In this document: in pieces, positions 1 to 10,135 of the stretch
Layout of the letters: the number at the start of each line of letters is the position of its first letter
Numbering within the stretch: the stretch's first letter is position 1
Source of the DNA: Alteromonas mediterranea DE
GTDB taxonomy: Bacteria; Pseudomonadota; Gammaproteobacteria; Enterobacterales; Alteromonadaceae
Length of the DNA: 64,000 nt
Direction: 5' to 3'
NCBI RefSeq assembly: GCF_000020585.3
Contig: NC_011138.3
Coordinates: forward strand, 161,501 to 225,500
Program-made: the position numbers and the translations under genes
Notes under the pieces: generated by a model
Told to the model about the DNA's origin: nothing
Seen by the model: the letters and a program-made list of their open reading frames with translations, nothing else
Databases searched by the model: none

Positions 1-1
1 C

Positions 2-817
2 GTTGGCGGCCTTGTTGCAATGTTTACTGTTAACGGCTTGGTGTATACCGGGGGATTAAATAATACCGGCCTTTACTTTGTGTTTCCGCTGTTGTTCTTG
101 CAGATCATAGTGGTGCGTTTTAGGCCCGCGTTGATTTATGTTTCGGTAACATTGGCCATCACTACTTTTATGCTATACAACCAAGAGAATATAATTGCTC
201 AGTATTCCGATGAACACGTATCTCGCTTCCTAATCTCTACGCTTTGTTTTGTTTGTGTGGCCTTTATTGGCGAAAATTTTTGGCATCAAAGCCGAAAGGA
301 GATGTTGAAAGAAAACTTTGAGCGTATGCGCCAAGCCAATACCGACCCGTTAACCAAACTGCCCAACCGCCGTTTTCTAGAAGCCGTTTTTTTTGAAAAG
401 GCCATGCAAGACCCTGCTACATATTTTCCTTTAAGCGCGGTAGTGGTAGATATCGATCACTTTAAAAAGATTAACGATAGCTATGGTCACGATGTGGGCG
501 ATCAGGTGCTTATTCATGTTACCAGTTTGATGAAAGAAGCGGTCAGATCTTCTGATGTGGTAGCACGCACTGGCGGTGAAGAATTTTTGGTGCTTTTTCC
601 TCATGCTACGTTGACGCAAGCGGTTAAGTTGGCTGAAACAATGAGGAGGCTAATAGAAGAAAGACCTTTTGTAGCAGGAGACATTAATCACCCTATCACC
701 GCAAGTTTTGGTGTTGCCACAGCGTTAACCGATACCAACCTACATGCCAGTTTAAAACAGGCTGATGATAACTTATACAAAGCGAAAAATGCGGGCAGAA
801 ACCGCGTGATGGAATGA
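2..817 (+). CDS. Diguanylate cyclase, membrane-anchored, 5' end outside window
   Basis: The frame is open to the window edge, so the N-terminus is missing; the first internal ATG is at 20. What remains has three or four hydrophobic segments in its first ~90 residues and then a full GGDEF domain. The I/D metal-site motif (VVVDIDHFKKIND) is present and the active-site loop reads GGEEF, an accepted active variant that makes c-di-GMP from two GTP. A basic stretch followed by NTDPLTKLPNRR marks the start of the catalytic domain. No RxxD inhibitory site is obvious just before GGEEF (SSDVVARTGGEEF). The input domain and signal cannot be judged from this part. Confidence 0.9.
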   Translation, partial: VGGLVAMFTVNGLVYTGGLNNTGLYFVFPLLFLQIIVVRFRPALIYVSVTLAITTFMLYNQENIIAQYSDEHVSRFLISTLCFVCVAFIGENFWHQSRKEMLKENFERMRQANTDPLTKLPNRRFLEAVFFEKAMQDPATYFPLSAVVVDIDHFKKINDSYGHDVGDQVLIHVTSLMKEAVRSSDVVARTGGEEFLVLFPHATLTQAVKLAETMRRLIEERPFVAGDINHPITASFGVATALTDTNLHASLKQADDNLYKAKNAGRNRVME

Positions 818-930
818 CAGACGCAAAAAGCGTTAATGCTTCAAATATGTCTTGGCGAGCACAACAGCAAGTAAAAAACGCTGGTAGTAATGGTACGCCA
901 GCGTTTCGAAAAAATTAGCGACAGCAAGTG

Positions 931-1602
931 TTAGTTAAGCAACTTTTGTAACCATGCACTGATGTCATTAAGTTCTTGCATACAAACGTTGTGTTGCATG
1001 GTGTAAGTCTGCCACGTTGCCTTAAAACCGCATTCGTTTAGTGTCTTAAAAGCAGCGTTGCCCATGAAAACCGGTACAACCTCGTCCTGCTCACCGTGGG
1101 CCATCATTATGGGTGTCTCGCGGTTCACGTCTAGTGCTTCACTACTTAGTAATGCGGGTTCACACATGTAGGTAGAAAGCGCCATAACGCCGGCCAGTTT
1201 TTGCGAAAATCTAGGGGCAAGGTGCAAGGCGATAACGCCCCCTTGGGAGAACCCTGCTAAAACGATACGTTCTGCTTTAATGCCGCTTTCAATCTGCGCT
1301 TTGATAAGTTGCTCAACCTGTTCTGCCGATTCTTTTACCCCTTCAAGATCTGCGCGGCTTTCAAAATCTAGCGATTTGATGTCGTACCAAGCACGCATGC
1401 GCATTCCGCCATTTATCGTGATGGGGCGCTCCGATGCATGGGGAAACAGGAATTTTACGGCCATTGAATCTGGTAATTTAAGCTCGGGCACAATAGGAGC
1501 AAAGCCGTGGCCTGAATCGCCAAGACCGTGAAGCCAGATAACGCAGGCATCAGGCGCTGTTGACGGATTTATCTCTACGCACGGCAGAAGTTGCTGAGTC
1601 AT
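931..1602 (-). CDS. Carboxylesterase/phospholipase, alpha/beta hydrolase
   Basis: This 223-residue protein matches the bacterial carboxylesterase/acyl-protein thioesterase-like family in length and layout. It opens with the oxyanion motif WLHGLGDSGHGF, has the nucleophile elbow GFSQGG, an Asp in HGEQDEVVP and a C-terminal His in MQHNVC. There is no signal peptide, so it should be cytoplasmic and hydrolyse short-chain esters or lysophospholipids; the substrate cannot be read from sequence. It is a single gene, convergent with the upstream cyclase and divergent from gmk. Confidence 0.88.
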   Translation of the reverse strand: MTQQLLPCVEINPSTAPDACVIWLHGLGDSGHGFAPIVPELKLPDSMAVKFLFPHASERPITINGGMRMRAWYDIKSLDFESRADLEGVKESAEQVEQLIKAQIESGIKAERIVLAGFSQGGVIALHLAPRFSQKLAGVMALSTYMCEPALLSSEALDVNRETPIMMAHGEQDEVVPVFMGNAAFKTLNECGFKATWQTYTMQHNVCMQELNDISAWLQKLLN

Positions 1603-1676
1603 TCTATATTTCCTAGTTTTGTTGTTGCTTCATTACCAATGGTTATCCTTTCTCACGGGCAATCTCTGTCTTTCGC

Positions 1677-1721
1677 AAGAATGGTGGGGGGTCAGAGTAC
1701 TTTTTCTGCCCCACCATTCTT
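1677..1721. repeat. REP-like palindrome with GGGTCAGAGTAC core
   Basis: A perfect 13-bp inverted repeat (1677-1689 against 1709-1721) brackets the sequence GGGTCAGAGTAC (1689-1700). A related motif occurs at 57556-57567, with its inverted partner at 57601-57612. It lies between the esterase and gmk promoters. It may also act as a hairpin terminator, but there is no T-tract after the stem. Confidence 0.55.
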
Positions 1722-1883
1722 AGAAACTTATTATTGTTATGTATTTTGCTAACGCCGATCGGCAACTTAAATACAGGTCATCATCGATCATCAATGCATA
1801 AACCAGATAATCACAGTTACGGCGCAAGGGCTTAATATGCTATCATTGCTACTTGAAATCACCACATCTTGATAAACTTTTAA

Positions 1884-2531
<648 letters not shown>

Positions 2532-2645
2532 GCTTATCAGCATAGACAAATGTTTTAGTTTAAAGGCAGACGATCAGCACATAGCTATAACGATCTGACT
2601 GCTTCAAATTCAAACAAAATACTAGGATCGCGCGGTGTATTTGTG

Positions 2646-2651
2646 TATACT
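2646..2651 (+). promoter_or_regulatory. Probable rpoZ promoter -10 box
   Basis: TATACT, 51 bp before the rpoZ ATG and preceded by a TG dinucleotide. No convincing -35 box is seen at the matching distance. It suggests that rpoZ can be transcribed independently of gmk. Confidence 0.4.
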
Positions 2652-2701
2652 ACGCGGCCGTTTTTTGAATAACTTGCTCAACCTAATTTTCGGAGAAATA
2701 C

Positions 2702-2974
2702 ATGGCTCGCGTAACTGTAGAAGATGCCGTAGATAAAATTGGTAACCGCTTTGACCTAGTGCTTGTTGCTGCACGCCGTGCACGTCAAATTGCCACTGAA
2801 GGCAAAGATCCTATGGTTGACGTTCAAAACGACAAGCCAACTGTGACAGCACTTCGTGAAATTGAAGAAGGTTTAGTAACGGCTGCTACGCTTGAACAAG
2901 CAGACCTTCAAGCGCAAGAACAGCAAGAACACGCTGAATTTGCGTCTGTTGCAAATATTTTATCTGATCAGTAA
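2702..2974 (+). CDS. rpoZ: RNA polymerase omega subunit
   Basis: Small subunit that helps assemble beta-prime and forms part of a ppGpp-binding site on RNA polymerase. The 90-residue product begins [29 protein letters not shown]..., which is diagnostic for omega, and it has the usual acidic, glutamine-rich tail. CGGAGAAATAC before ATG gives a strong ribosome-binding site. A strong terminator follows at 3008, separating it from spoT, although the order gmk-rpoZ-spoT is conserved. Confidence 0.97.
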   Translation: MARVTVEDAVDKIGNRFDLVLVAARRARQIATEGKDPMVDVQNDKPTVTALREIEEGLVTAATLEQADLQAQEQQEHAEFASVANILSDQ

Positions 2975-3007
2975 AACCCGCTTTTAAGGGCTTTTATCAG
3001 TTATTTG

Positions 3008-3043
3008 GCGCCAGTGCTTTGAAAAAAGCACTGGCGCTTTAGT
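3008..3043 (+). terminator. Rho-independent terminator after rpoZ
   Basis: Perfect 13-bp stem (3008-3020 with 3025-3037) closed by a GAAA tetraloop and followed by TTTAGTTTT. It separates rpoZ from spoT. Confidence 0.85.
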
Positions 3044-3117
3044 TTTGGTGTATTGGCTTCTAGCACAATTAAACGTATTCTTAGTGGTGTAACGTTATAT
3101 AAGGGTCGCGCTTCACT

Positions 3118-5229
3118 GTGTATTTGTTTGAAGGTTTAAAGCAGAAAGTTTTAGAGTATTTATCAGCCGACCGTGTTCAGCTGGTGCAAGATGCTTTTGT
3201 TCTCGCTCAAGAGGCCCATGACGGCCAAATGCGCTCCAGCGGCGATCCGTATATCACTCACCCGGTAGCGGTGGCAGGCATTCTTGCCGATATGCACCTT
3301 GATCATGAAACGATCATGGCGGCACTGCTTCACGATGTCATAGAAGATACCCATTATAGCCAAGAAGACCTTGCCGAGGCCTTTGGCGATACGGTTGCTG
3401 AGCTGGTAGAAGGGGTCAGTAAACTCGACAAGCTTGCCTTTAGCACCAAACAAGAAGCCCAGGCGGAAAACTTCCGCAAAATGATGATGGCCATGGTGCA
3501 AGACATCCGAGTTATCCTCATTAAACTGGCCGATCGCACACATAACATGCGTACGCTAGGCTCTCTGCGCCCTGATAAGCGCCGCCGCATTGCCCTAGAA
3601 ACGCTAGAGATTTACGCCCCTATAGCTCATCGCTTGGGTATTCACGATATTAAAAACGAGCTGGAAGATTTAGGTTTCCAAGCCATGTACCCCATGCGCC
3701 ATCGCGCATTGAAATCGGCGGTACGCCAAGCCCGTGGTAATCGCAAAGAGATTATCGAGAATATTCGTGGAGAACTGAATACGCGTCTAGATGCCTACGA
3801 AATAACATCAAACGTGATAGGCAGAGAAAAACACCTGTACTCCATTTACCGCAAAATGAAAAACAAAGAACTGATGTTCAACGAGGTAATGGATATTTAT
3901 GCGTTTCGCATTGTGGTGAGTTCGGTAGACAACTGCTACCGCGCACTAGGCGCTATGCACGGGCTATACAAGCCTATTGAAAACCGTTTTAAAGACTATA
4001 TCGCTATTCCGCGTACTAACGGCTACCAGTCGTTACATACATCGCTGATTGGCCCGCATGGTATTCCTGTTGAAATTCAAATTCGAACACAGGAAATGGA
4101 CCAAATGGCGGATAAAGGGGTAGCAGCACACTGGCTTTACAAGGAGCCGGGTGACAACGGTACTACTGCACAGCTTCGTGCACGTAAGTGGATGCAAAGC
4201 TTGTTAGAACTGCAGCAGTCGGCAAGCTCGTCGTTTGAATTCATCGAGTCGGTCAAAACCGACCTTTTCCCTGATGAAATTTACGTGTTTACGCCAGACG
4301 GACGTATTATAGAACTACCTACAGGCGCAACGGCCGTGGATTTTGCCTACGCCGTACACTCTGACGTGGGCAACACGTGCGTAGGTGTGCGCGTTGAACG
4401 GCGCAACTTCAGCTTAAGTAAGCCGCTGCAAAATGGGCAAACCGTCGAGATTATTACCTCTCCAAAAGCGAAGCCGAATGCGAATTGGCTCAATTTTGTG
4501 GTGAGTGCTCGCGCGCGTACCCGTATTCGCCAGTATCTGCGTAAACAGCATTCACAAGAAGCGGTGAACATGGGTAATCGTCTACTTCGTCATGCGTTAG
4601 GTAGCGTGAAACTCGATGATATTCCAAATGCAGATATAGAACGGGTTGTAGCAGAAACTAAGCATGCAAACTTCGACGACTTGCTAGTAGACATTGGCCT
4701 TGGCAACGAACTAAGCGCTATTGTTGCTCGCCGTTTGTTAGGCGAAAGCACCACTGATTTGTCAGACAAAAAGGGCAATGTGGCTATTCGCGGTACAGAA
4801 GGCCTGCTTGTGCACTACTCTCGTTGTTGCCACCCTATTCCTGATGATGAAATTGTGGCGGTATTAAGCCCGGGGCGCGGTATGACCATTCATCAGATTG
4901 GTTGTAATAACATTCGCAAACTCACCCGTGAAGAGCCGCAACGTGTGCTGCCCATGCAGTGGGACGACAACCCGCAGGGTGAATTCAAAGCGTCGTTACG
5001 CATTGAATTAATTAACCATCAGGGCACACTGGCAACTTTAACGAACACCATTTCAGGCTGCGATTCCAACATCATTGGTCTGCAAACTGAAGAGAAAGAG
5101 AGTAATATCTACTTTATTGACCTAGAACTTACCACACACAACCGTGTGCACTTGGCCCGCGTAATGAAGAAAATACGCACCATGCCGGAAGTTCAGAAAG
5201 TGTCTCGTCATAGTCAATCACGACACTAA
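3118..5229 (+). CDS. spoT: Bifunctional (p)ppGpp synthetase/hydrolase
   Basis: Controls the stringent-response alarmone. The HD hydrolase domain has YITHPVAVA (H48) and the HDVIED metal motif (residues 72-77). The synthetase-like domain contains GREKHLYSIYRKM (~235-247) and the RFKDYIAIPRTNGYQSLHT stretch. A TGS domain lies at about 385-450, and an ACT domain forms the C-terminus (~630-703) after a conserved Cys/His motif (HYSRCCHPIP). Length (703) equals the enterobacterial SpoT class. The start is GTG at 3118, because the protein then begins MYLFEGLK as in E. coli SpoT. The track of trmH and recG downstream supports SpoT rather than RelA. Confidence 0.96.
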   Translation: MYLFEGLKQKVLEYLSADRVQLVQDAFVLAQEAHDGQMRSSGDPYITHPVAVAGILADMHLDHETIMAALLHDVIEDTHYSQEDLAEAFGDTVAELVEGVSKLDKLAFSTKQEAQAENFRKMMMAMVQDIRVILIKLADRTHNMRTLGSLRPDKRRRIALETLEIYAPIAHRLGIHDIKNELEDLGFQAMYPMRHRALKSAVRQARGNRKEIIENIRGELNTRLDAYEITSNVIGREKHLYSIYRKMKNKELMFNEVMDIYAFRIVVSSVDNCYRALGAMHGLYKPIENRFKDYIAIPRTNGYQSLHTSLIGPHGIPVEIQIRTQEMDQMADKGVAAHWLYKEPGDNGTTAQLRARKWMQSLLELQQSASSSFEFIESVKTDLFPDEIYVFTPDGRIIELPTGATAVDFAYAVHSDVGNTCVGVRVERRNFSLSKPLQNGQTVEIITSPKAKPNANWLNFVVSARARTRIRQYLRKQHSQEAVNMGNRLLRHALGSVKLDDIPNADIERVVAETKHANFDDLLVDIGLGNELSAIVARRLLGESTTDLSDKKGNVAIRGTEGLLVHYSRCCHPIPDDEIVAVLSPGRGMTIHQIGCNNIRKLTREEPQRVLPMQWDDNPQGEFKASLRIELINHQGTLATLTNTISGCDSNIIGLQTEEKESNIYFIDLELTTHNRVHLARVMKKIRTMPEVQKVSRHSQSRH

Positions 5230-5253
5230 TTACTACAAAATTTAGGAACTACT

Positions 5254-5640
5254 ATGTCTAAGTCTATTATTCAGACCGATAAGGCACCTGCTGCTATTGG
5301 TACTTACAGCCAAGCAGTTAAAGCAGGCACTACCGTTTATCTTTCTGGTCAAATCCCTCTAGTTGCTGAAACCATGGAAATGGTGTCGGACGACTTTGAA
5401 GCGCAAGCCGTACAGGTATTTGAGAATATTAAAGCTGTGTGTGAAGCTGCAGGCGGCACCACCAACGACCTAGTGAAAGTTAACATTTTCCTTATCGACC
5501 TAGGTCACTTTGCGACGGTTAACGAAATAATGAGCCGTTACTTCACTAAGCCTTATCCAGCACGTGCTGCCGTTCAGGTATCTGCACTGCCTAAGGGCGC
5601 ACAAATTGAAATTGATGGTGTAATGGAACTGCCGGAGTAA
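5254..5640 (+). CDS. ridA: RidA-family reactive imine deaminase
   Basis: Hydrolyses 2-aminoacrylate and other enamine/imine by-products of PLP enzymes, protecting branched-chain amino acid synthesis. The 128-residue YjgF/YER057c/UK114 fold is clear: [20 protein letters not shown] at the N-terminus, YLSGQIPL, and the substrate-binding Arg in YPARAAVQV. It sits 24 bp after spoT with a good ribosome-binding site (TAGGAACT) and 3 bp before trmH, so it is probably cotranscribed. In E. coli ridA is not in this cluster, so the insertion between spoT and trmH differs from the enterobacterial order. Confidence 0.95.
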   Translation: MSKSIIQTDKAPAAIGTYSQAVKAGTTVYLSGQIPLVAETMEMVSDDFEAQAVQVFENIKAVCEAAGGTTNDLVKVNIFLIDLGHFATVNEIMSRYFTKPYPARAAVQVSALPKGAQIEIDGVMELPE

Positions 5641-5643
5641 GTC

Positions 5644-6351
5644 ATGTCACCTGAGCGTTACCAGCGCATTAGAGATGTGTTGGAAAAAAGGCAAACCGAC
5701 CTTACGGTATGCCTTGAAAATGTGCATAAGCCCCATAATGTTTCTGCCATAGTGCGAACCTGTGATGCCGTGGGTATTCACAGGGTTCACACCGTATGGG
5801 AAAAGAAATATCAGTTTCGTCGCGGTACGGCAATGGGCAGTCAGCAGTGGGTGCGCCAGACTAACCATGATGGCATTAACGATGCGATGGCTGAGCTTAA
5901 AGGTCAAGGCATGCAGGTGTTGGTTACCCATTTATCTGATACGGCGGTAGATTTTCGTGATGTGGATTACACCAAGCCGACCGCTATATTATTTGGTCAA
6001 GAAAAATACGGTGCCACTGATGAAGCCAAGGCGCTGGCCGATCAGGATATCGTCATTCCTATGATGGGCATGGTGCAGTCGCTAAACGTGTCGGTGGCCG
6101 CAGCGTTAGTGCTTTATGAAGCGCAGCGCCAGCGCACTATTGCGGGTATGTACAATACACAGCAGTTGCCGGAAGAAGAGTGCCAGGCTTTGGCATTTCA
6201 AAATGGTTATCCTCGCTTGTATAAACTCTGCCAACGCAAAGGCTTGCCACTGCCTGCGATTAACGCTATCGGTGAAGTGGATGCCGACGATAGCTGGTGG
6301 CGAGAAATGCAAATTACCAAAGCGGAAGCTGACGCATTAGAAGCAGGCTAA
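5644..6351 (+). CDS. trmH: tRNA (guanosine-18-2'-O)-methyltransferase
   Basis: SPOUT-class enzyme that methylates the ribose of G18 in the D-loop of tRNA using SAM. The three SPOUT motifs are visible: HKPHNVSAIVRTCDAVGI near residue 25, ILFGQEKYGAT around 118, and IPMMGMVQSLNVSVAAALVLYE around 138. The knotted SAM site is formed by the last two. Length (235) and an aromatic/acidic C-terminal tail match E. coli TrmH. It follows ridA by 3 bp and precedes recG, as in other gammaproteobacteria. Confidence 0.95.
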   Translation: MSPERYQRIRDVLEKRQTDLTVCLENVHKPHNVSAIVRTCDAVGIHRVHTVWEKKYQFRRGTAMGSQQWVRQTNHDGINDAMAELKGQGMQVLVTHLSDTAVDFRDVDYTKPTAILFGQEKYGATDEAKALADQDIVIPMMGMVQSLNVSVAAALVLYEAQRQRTIAGMYNTQQLPEEECQALAFQNGYPRLYKLCQRKGLPLPAINAIGEVDADDSWWREMQITKAEADALEAG

Positions 6352-6525
6352 GTAACTGGTTTCGCTTTTAGTTTTGTTTAGGCCAGTTAAGAAAACTGGC
6401 CTAAAGCGTACTCGCCAACCCCGCAACAATCCTTTACACTTCCTTTCTAATAATACGTTGATTAACACCCGCTTGCGCCTTCCAGCGTGAAAGCAATGTA
6501 GGTTTTAAAAGAAGGATGTCGCTTG

Positions 6526-8598
6526 ATGCAAGCACTGGCCACTACACCCATAACTGCGCTTAAAGGCGTAGGCGCAAAGGTGGCAGAAAAACTCAATAAA
6601 ATAGGCTTGTTTACCCTTCAAGATATACTGTTTCACCTTCCTCATCGCTACGAAGACAGAACCCGCATTTACAGCGTGGCTGAGTGCCGCCCGTTTACCC
6701 ATGTAAGCGTACAAGGCGAGGTAATGGGCGCCGACATTCAATACGGCAAAAAACGCATGCTAGTGGTAAAGCTTAGTGATGGCACAGGCACTATAACCCT
6801 AAGGTTTTTCCACTTTGGCGCCGTGCAGCGTTCTATCATGACGCCGGGCAACACGGTACGCTGTTTTGGTGAGGTGCGTACTGGCAAGTGGGGTATTGAA
6901 ATGATGCACCCCGAATTCAAGCTAGTGGACGAGGACGCGCCACCGACAGAAGAATCACTGACACCGGTTTACCCCACCACAGACGGGGTTAAGCAGCTAA
7001 CCCTTCGCAATTTAACCGACCAAGCGCTAAAGCTTTTGGACAAAGGGGCGCTGGCCGATTTACTGCCCGAAGGTATATACGATAATCAAATTAGCCTTAA
7101 CGAAGCCCTTCATTTGGTCCATCGCCCGCCGCCAGATGTCGATGTACACGAAATGGAAGAGGGGCTTCATCCTGCTCAGTATCGGTTAATTCTTGAAGAG
7201 TTGTTGTCACACCATTTAAGTGTGTTGAAAGTACGCAAGTTATCTGATGCACAGCCCGGTATTCCAATTAGTGTTAATCAGCCGCTTATCGATAAAATGC
7301 TCGCTCAGCTGCCGTTTTCACCCACTGGTGCTCAGGCAAGGGTAGTAGAAGATATTCAAAAAGATATGCAGCACGCACGGCCTATGATGCGCCTGGTACA
7401 AGGCGACGTAGGTTCGGGCAAAACTTTAGTAGCGGCATTGGCTGCACTATCCGCCATTGGTGCCGGGCATCAGGTAGCGTTAATGGCGCCGACAGAACTG
7501 TTGGCGGAACAGCACGCGAATAACTTTCGCGGTTGGTTAGAGCCACTCGGTATAGAAGTTGGTTGGCTTGCTGGAAAGCTAAAAGGCAAGGCCCGCAATG
7601 AGGTTTTAGCGCGCTTAGAAGCCGGTGACATTCAAATGTTGGTGGGCACTCACGCTATTTTCCAAGAAAGCGTGACCTACCAGCAGCTAGCGCTGGTTAT
7701 TGTGGATGAGCAGCACCGCTTTGGTGTACATCAGCGTTTGGCTTTGCGCGATAAAGGCGAGCAACAAGGCCGCTATCCGCACCAGTTGATCATGACGGCA
7801 ACGCCTATTCCAAGAACGCTGGCCATGACAGCCTATGCCGATTTAGATACCTCGGTCATAGACGAACTGCCACCGGGCAGAACGCCGGTACAAACCGTGG
7901 TGCTCCCTGATACACGCAGAGCGGATGTGATAGAGCGCGTGCGCCAAGCGTGTAAAGATAACGGCCGCCAAGCCTATTGGGTGTGTACGCTTATTGACGA
8001 GTCCGAAGTGTTGGAGTGTCAGGCCGCTGAAGACGCAGCGGTTACCCTGCGTACCGCGCTGCCAGACTTACAAGTAGGCTTAGTACACGGGCGGTTAAAG
8101 CCCGCTGAAAAAGCGCAGGTTATGGCTGATTTTAAAGACGGTAAGCTTGATTTACTGGTGGCAACGACGGTTATTGAAGTAGGCGTAGATGTGCCTAACG
8201 CTAGCATTATGATTATTGAAAACCCTGAGCGTTTGGGCTTAGCCCAGCTCCACCAGTTACGTGGCCGAGTAGGGCGGGGAGCGGTAGAAAGTCAGTGCGT
8301 ACTTATGTATCAAAGCCCCTTATCTAAAACGGCGACCCAGCGCTTAGGGGTACTGCGTGAGTCGAACGATGGGTTTTACATCGCACAGCGCGACTTAGAA
8401 ATTCGCGGGCCGGGGGAATTCATGGGTACGAAACAAACCGGAATGGCTGAACTTAAAATAGCAGATCTTGTACGCGACGCCGCCCTTATTCCAAAAGTTC
8501 AAGAAATTGCCTATACCCTTTGGGATAAATACCCGTCTCACGCCCAAGCAATCATCAATAGATGGATAGGGCATAAGGAGCAATACGGCCATGCTTAA
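6526..8598 (+). CDS. recG: ATP-dependent DNA helicase RecG
   Basis: Branch-migration helicase that regresses stalled forks and processes Holliday junctions and R-loops. The N-terminal wedge/OB domain covers ~1-230. Helicase motifs follow: Walker A GDVGSGKTLVA (~290), DEQHRFG (motif II), TATPIPRT (motif III), and motifs V/VI around VGVDVPNASIMII and QLRGRVGRG. I chose ATG at 6526 over the adjacent TTG at 6523 because GAAGGA (6511-6516) is then spaced normally. Length (690) is typical. Its 3' end overlaps rsmJ by 8 bp. Confidence 0.96.
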   Translation: MQALATTPITALKGVGAKVAEKLNKIGLFTLQDILFHLPHRYEDRTRIYSVAECRPFTHVSVQGEVMGADIQYGKKRMLVVKLSDGTGTITLRFFHFGAVQRSIMTPGNTVRCFGEVRTGKWGIEMMHPEFKLVDEDAPPTEESLTPVYPTTDGVKQLTLRNLTDQALKLLDKGALADLLPEGIYDNQISLNEALHLVHRPPPDVDVHEMEEGLHPAQYRLILEELLSHHLSVLKVRKLSDAQPGIPISVNQPLIDKMLAQLPFSPTGAQARVVEDIQKDMQHARPMMRLVQGDVGSGKTLVAALAALSAIGAGHQVALMAPTELLAEQHANNFRGWLEPLGIEVGWLAGKLKGKARNEVLARLEAGDIQMLVGTHAIFQESVTYQQLALVIVDEQHRFGVHQRLALRDKGEQQGRYPHQLIMTATPIPRTLAMTAYADLDTSVIDELPPGRTPVQTVVLPDTRRADVIERVRQACKDNGRQAYWVCTLIDESEVLECQAAEDAAVTLRTALPDLQVGLVHGRLKPAEKAQVMADFKDGKLDLLVATTVIEVGVDVPNASIMIIENPERLGLAQLHQLRGRVGRGAVESQCVLMYQSPLSKTATQRLGVLRESNDGFYIAQRDLEIRGPGEFMGTKQTGMAELKIADLVRDAALIPKVQEIAYTLWDKYPSHAQAIINRWIGHKEQYGHA

Positions 8599-9367
8599 CA
8601 GTGTGCCTTTAGTTATCGCACAACACAGTACTCAAGATGATACTTCACTACTAAATAGTATTGGGAATAAGTGGGGCTTCCCCGTTGTTTCTCACAGCGA
8701 AAAGCCTGCCGAAGGGTTTTATCTTCAGATACAAAATGGTGTGTTGGGCCTTGCTGATGCAAGCGAGAAAAAAGTGCTGCCGGTTGAGGTTGATTTTGCT
8801 TCACCGGCCAGTTTGTATCGCAAACAACACGGCGGCGGACGTAAAGAGCCTATTGTTAAGGCGATTGGCCTTAAAGGTAATGAAGGCTGGCATGTCGTGG
8901 ATGCCACACCTGGGCTAGGTCGTGATGCGTTCGTTTTAGTAAGCGTTGGCTGTAAAGTAACTATGATAGAGCGTTCGCCGATTGTGGCCGCGCTGCTTGA
9001 AGACGGCATACGCCGTTTAGCGCTTAGTTTTCCCGAACTTGCAGCTAAAATGTCGCTTCAACATGGAAATAGCGCTGAGGTAATGCAATACTTCACTGGT
9101 GAGAATGTGAACGCTATTTATTTAGACCCCATGTTCCCACATAAAAAGAAGTCAGCCTTGGTGAAAAAGGAAATGCGGCTGTTTCAGCAACTGCTTGGGC
9201 ATGATCCCGATGCCGATGCGCTGTTACCGCCAGCACTTAAGCTAGCTACGCACCGGGTAGTCGTTAAACGCCCAAATAGTGCAGACGTGCTGGCAGGAGA
9301 AAAACCATCAATGGCAATAGAAAGTAAAAAACATAGATTTGATGTGTATTTGTGTCAAAAACCCTAG
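8591..9367 (+). CDS. rsmJ: 16S rRNA (guanine-1516-N2)-methyltransferase
   Basis: Rossmann-fold SAM methyltransferase of the YhiQ/RsmJ family that modifies G1516 of 16S rRNA. The SAM loop reads DATPGLGRDAFVLVSVG (~residues 99-115), the catalytic-type motif is YLDPMFPHKKKSALVKKEM, and the C-terminus has RVVVKRPNSADVLAG, all characteristic of the family. Its start codon lies inside recG (8-bp overlap), implying coupled translation. Normal length, 258 residues. Confidence 0.93.
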   Translation: MLNSVPLVIAQHSTQDDTSLLNSIGNKWGFPVVSHSEKPAEGFYLQIQNGVLGLADASEKKVLPVEVDFASPASLYRKQHGGGRKEPIVKAIGLKGNEGWHVVDATPGLGRDAFVLVSVGCKVTMIERSPIVAALLEDGIRRLALSFPELAAKMSLQHGNSAEVMQYFTGENVNAIYLDPMFPHKKKSALVKKEMRLFQQLLGHDPDADALLPPALKLATHRVVVKRPNSADVLAGEKPSMAIESKKHRFDVYLCQKP

Positions 9368-9376
9368 GAGAGCAAC

Positions 9377-9850
9377 ATGATACAAGTTGGTAGCACCTTG
9401 CCCGAGGTGGATTTCGGTCTTTTAGTCGATGGAGAAATGACAAACCCAGGCACTAATGAACTTTTCTCGGACAAGCGCGTTGTGTTGTTTGCAGTACCAG
9501 GGGCGTTCACGCCAACCTGTTCACAGGCTCATTTGCCGGGCTATGTGGCACTAGCAGACAAAATTAAAGCGAAAGGTATTGATAGCATTATCTGTCTTTC
9601 TGTAAACGATGCGTTTGTTATGGATGCATGGGGTAAGGCTAATAATGCAGAAGAAATTATTATGCTAGCCGATGGGAATGGTCATTTCACAAAGCAAATT
9701 GGCTTGGATATGAATACCAGTAACTTCGGTGGCTTGCGTTCATTGCGTTATTCAATGTTAATTGAAGACGGTGAAGTGAAGAAAATAAACGTAGAAGACC
9801 CGGGTCGCTTTGATGTGAGCGATGCGCAAAGCATGCTAGATAGCTTGTAA
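9377..9850 (+). CDS. Peroxiredoxin, Prx5 type
   Basis: Thiol peroxidase that reduces H2O2 and alkyl hydroperoxides. The peroxidatic motif is PGAFTPTCSQAHLPGY with the catalytic Cys at residue 48, the hallmark of the Prx5/AhpE-like subgroup. The later FGGLRSLRYSMLIEDG stretch also fits. No glutaredoxin domain is fused, so the reductant must come from elsewhere. The ribosome-binding site AGGAGA is strong, the gene lies 9 bp after rsmJ, and a strong terminator follows. Confidence 0.92.
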   Translation: MIQVGSTLPEVDFGLLVDGEMTNPGTNELFSDKRVVLFAVPGAFTPTCSQAHLPGYVALADKIKAKGIDSIICLSVNDAFVMDAWGKANNAEEIIMLADGNGHFTKQIGLDMNTSNFGGLRSLRYSMLIEDGEVKKINVEDPGRFDVSDAQSMLDSL

Positions 9851-9878
9851 ATACGTTTCATCACCAAACGTTTCGTTC

Positions 9879-9914
9879 AAAAGCCCGCAACCATTGTTGC
9901 GGGCTTTTTTCTTT
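9879..9914 (+). terminator. Rho-independent terminator after peroxiredoxin
   Basis: 13-bp stem (9879-9891 with 9896-9908), CATT loop, then a T-rich run (TTTTTTCTTTT). Between it and the iron operon promoter (about 9915-10135) I see AT-rich sequence with no gene. Confidence 0.88.
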
Positions 9915-10135
9915 TAGCTTTTTGTGAACATTCATTAATTTATATATGCGTATACTTGCCCGTGATTTTCATTAAAATGTAACCCAACTATGATCTGACA
10001 GTTTGCTAATTGCGTTGAATATCAATGTGTTCAGCAAAGGTTAATGAACTAATATGCAATATTCTGTATCGAAAATGCAGAAAAATGAAGGGTTAACGTA
10101 CTGCGTTACGTAGCATGTAGCCTCGTTTAGTTACC

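Noticed and set aside
3163..3543. 126-codon minus-strand ORF inside spoT
   Set aside because: Fully covered by the HD domain of spoT; composition is that of a shadow frame.
6377..6405. Perfect 12-bp hairpin between trmH and recG
   Set aside because: No T-tract follows on either strand, so I did not list it as a terminator; it may weakly pause RNA polymerase.
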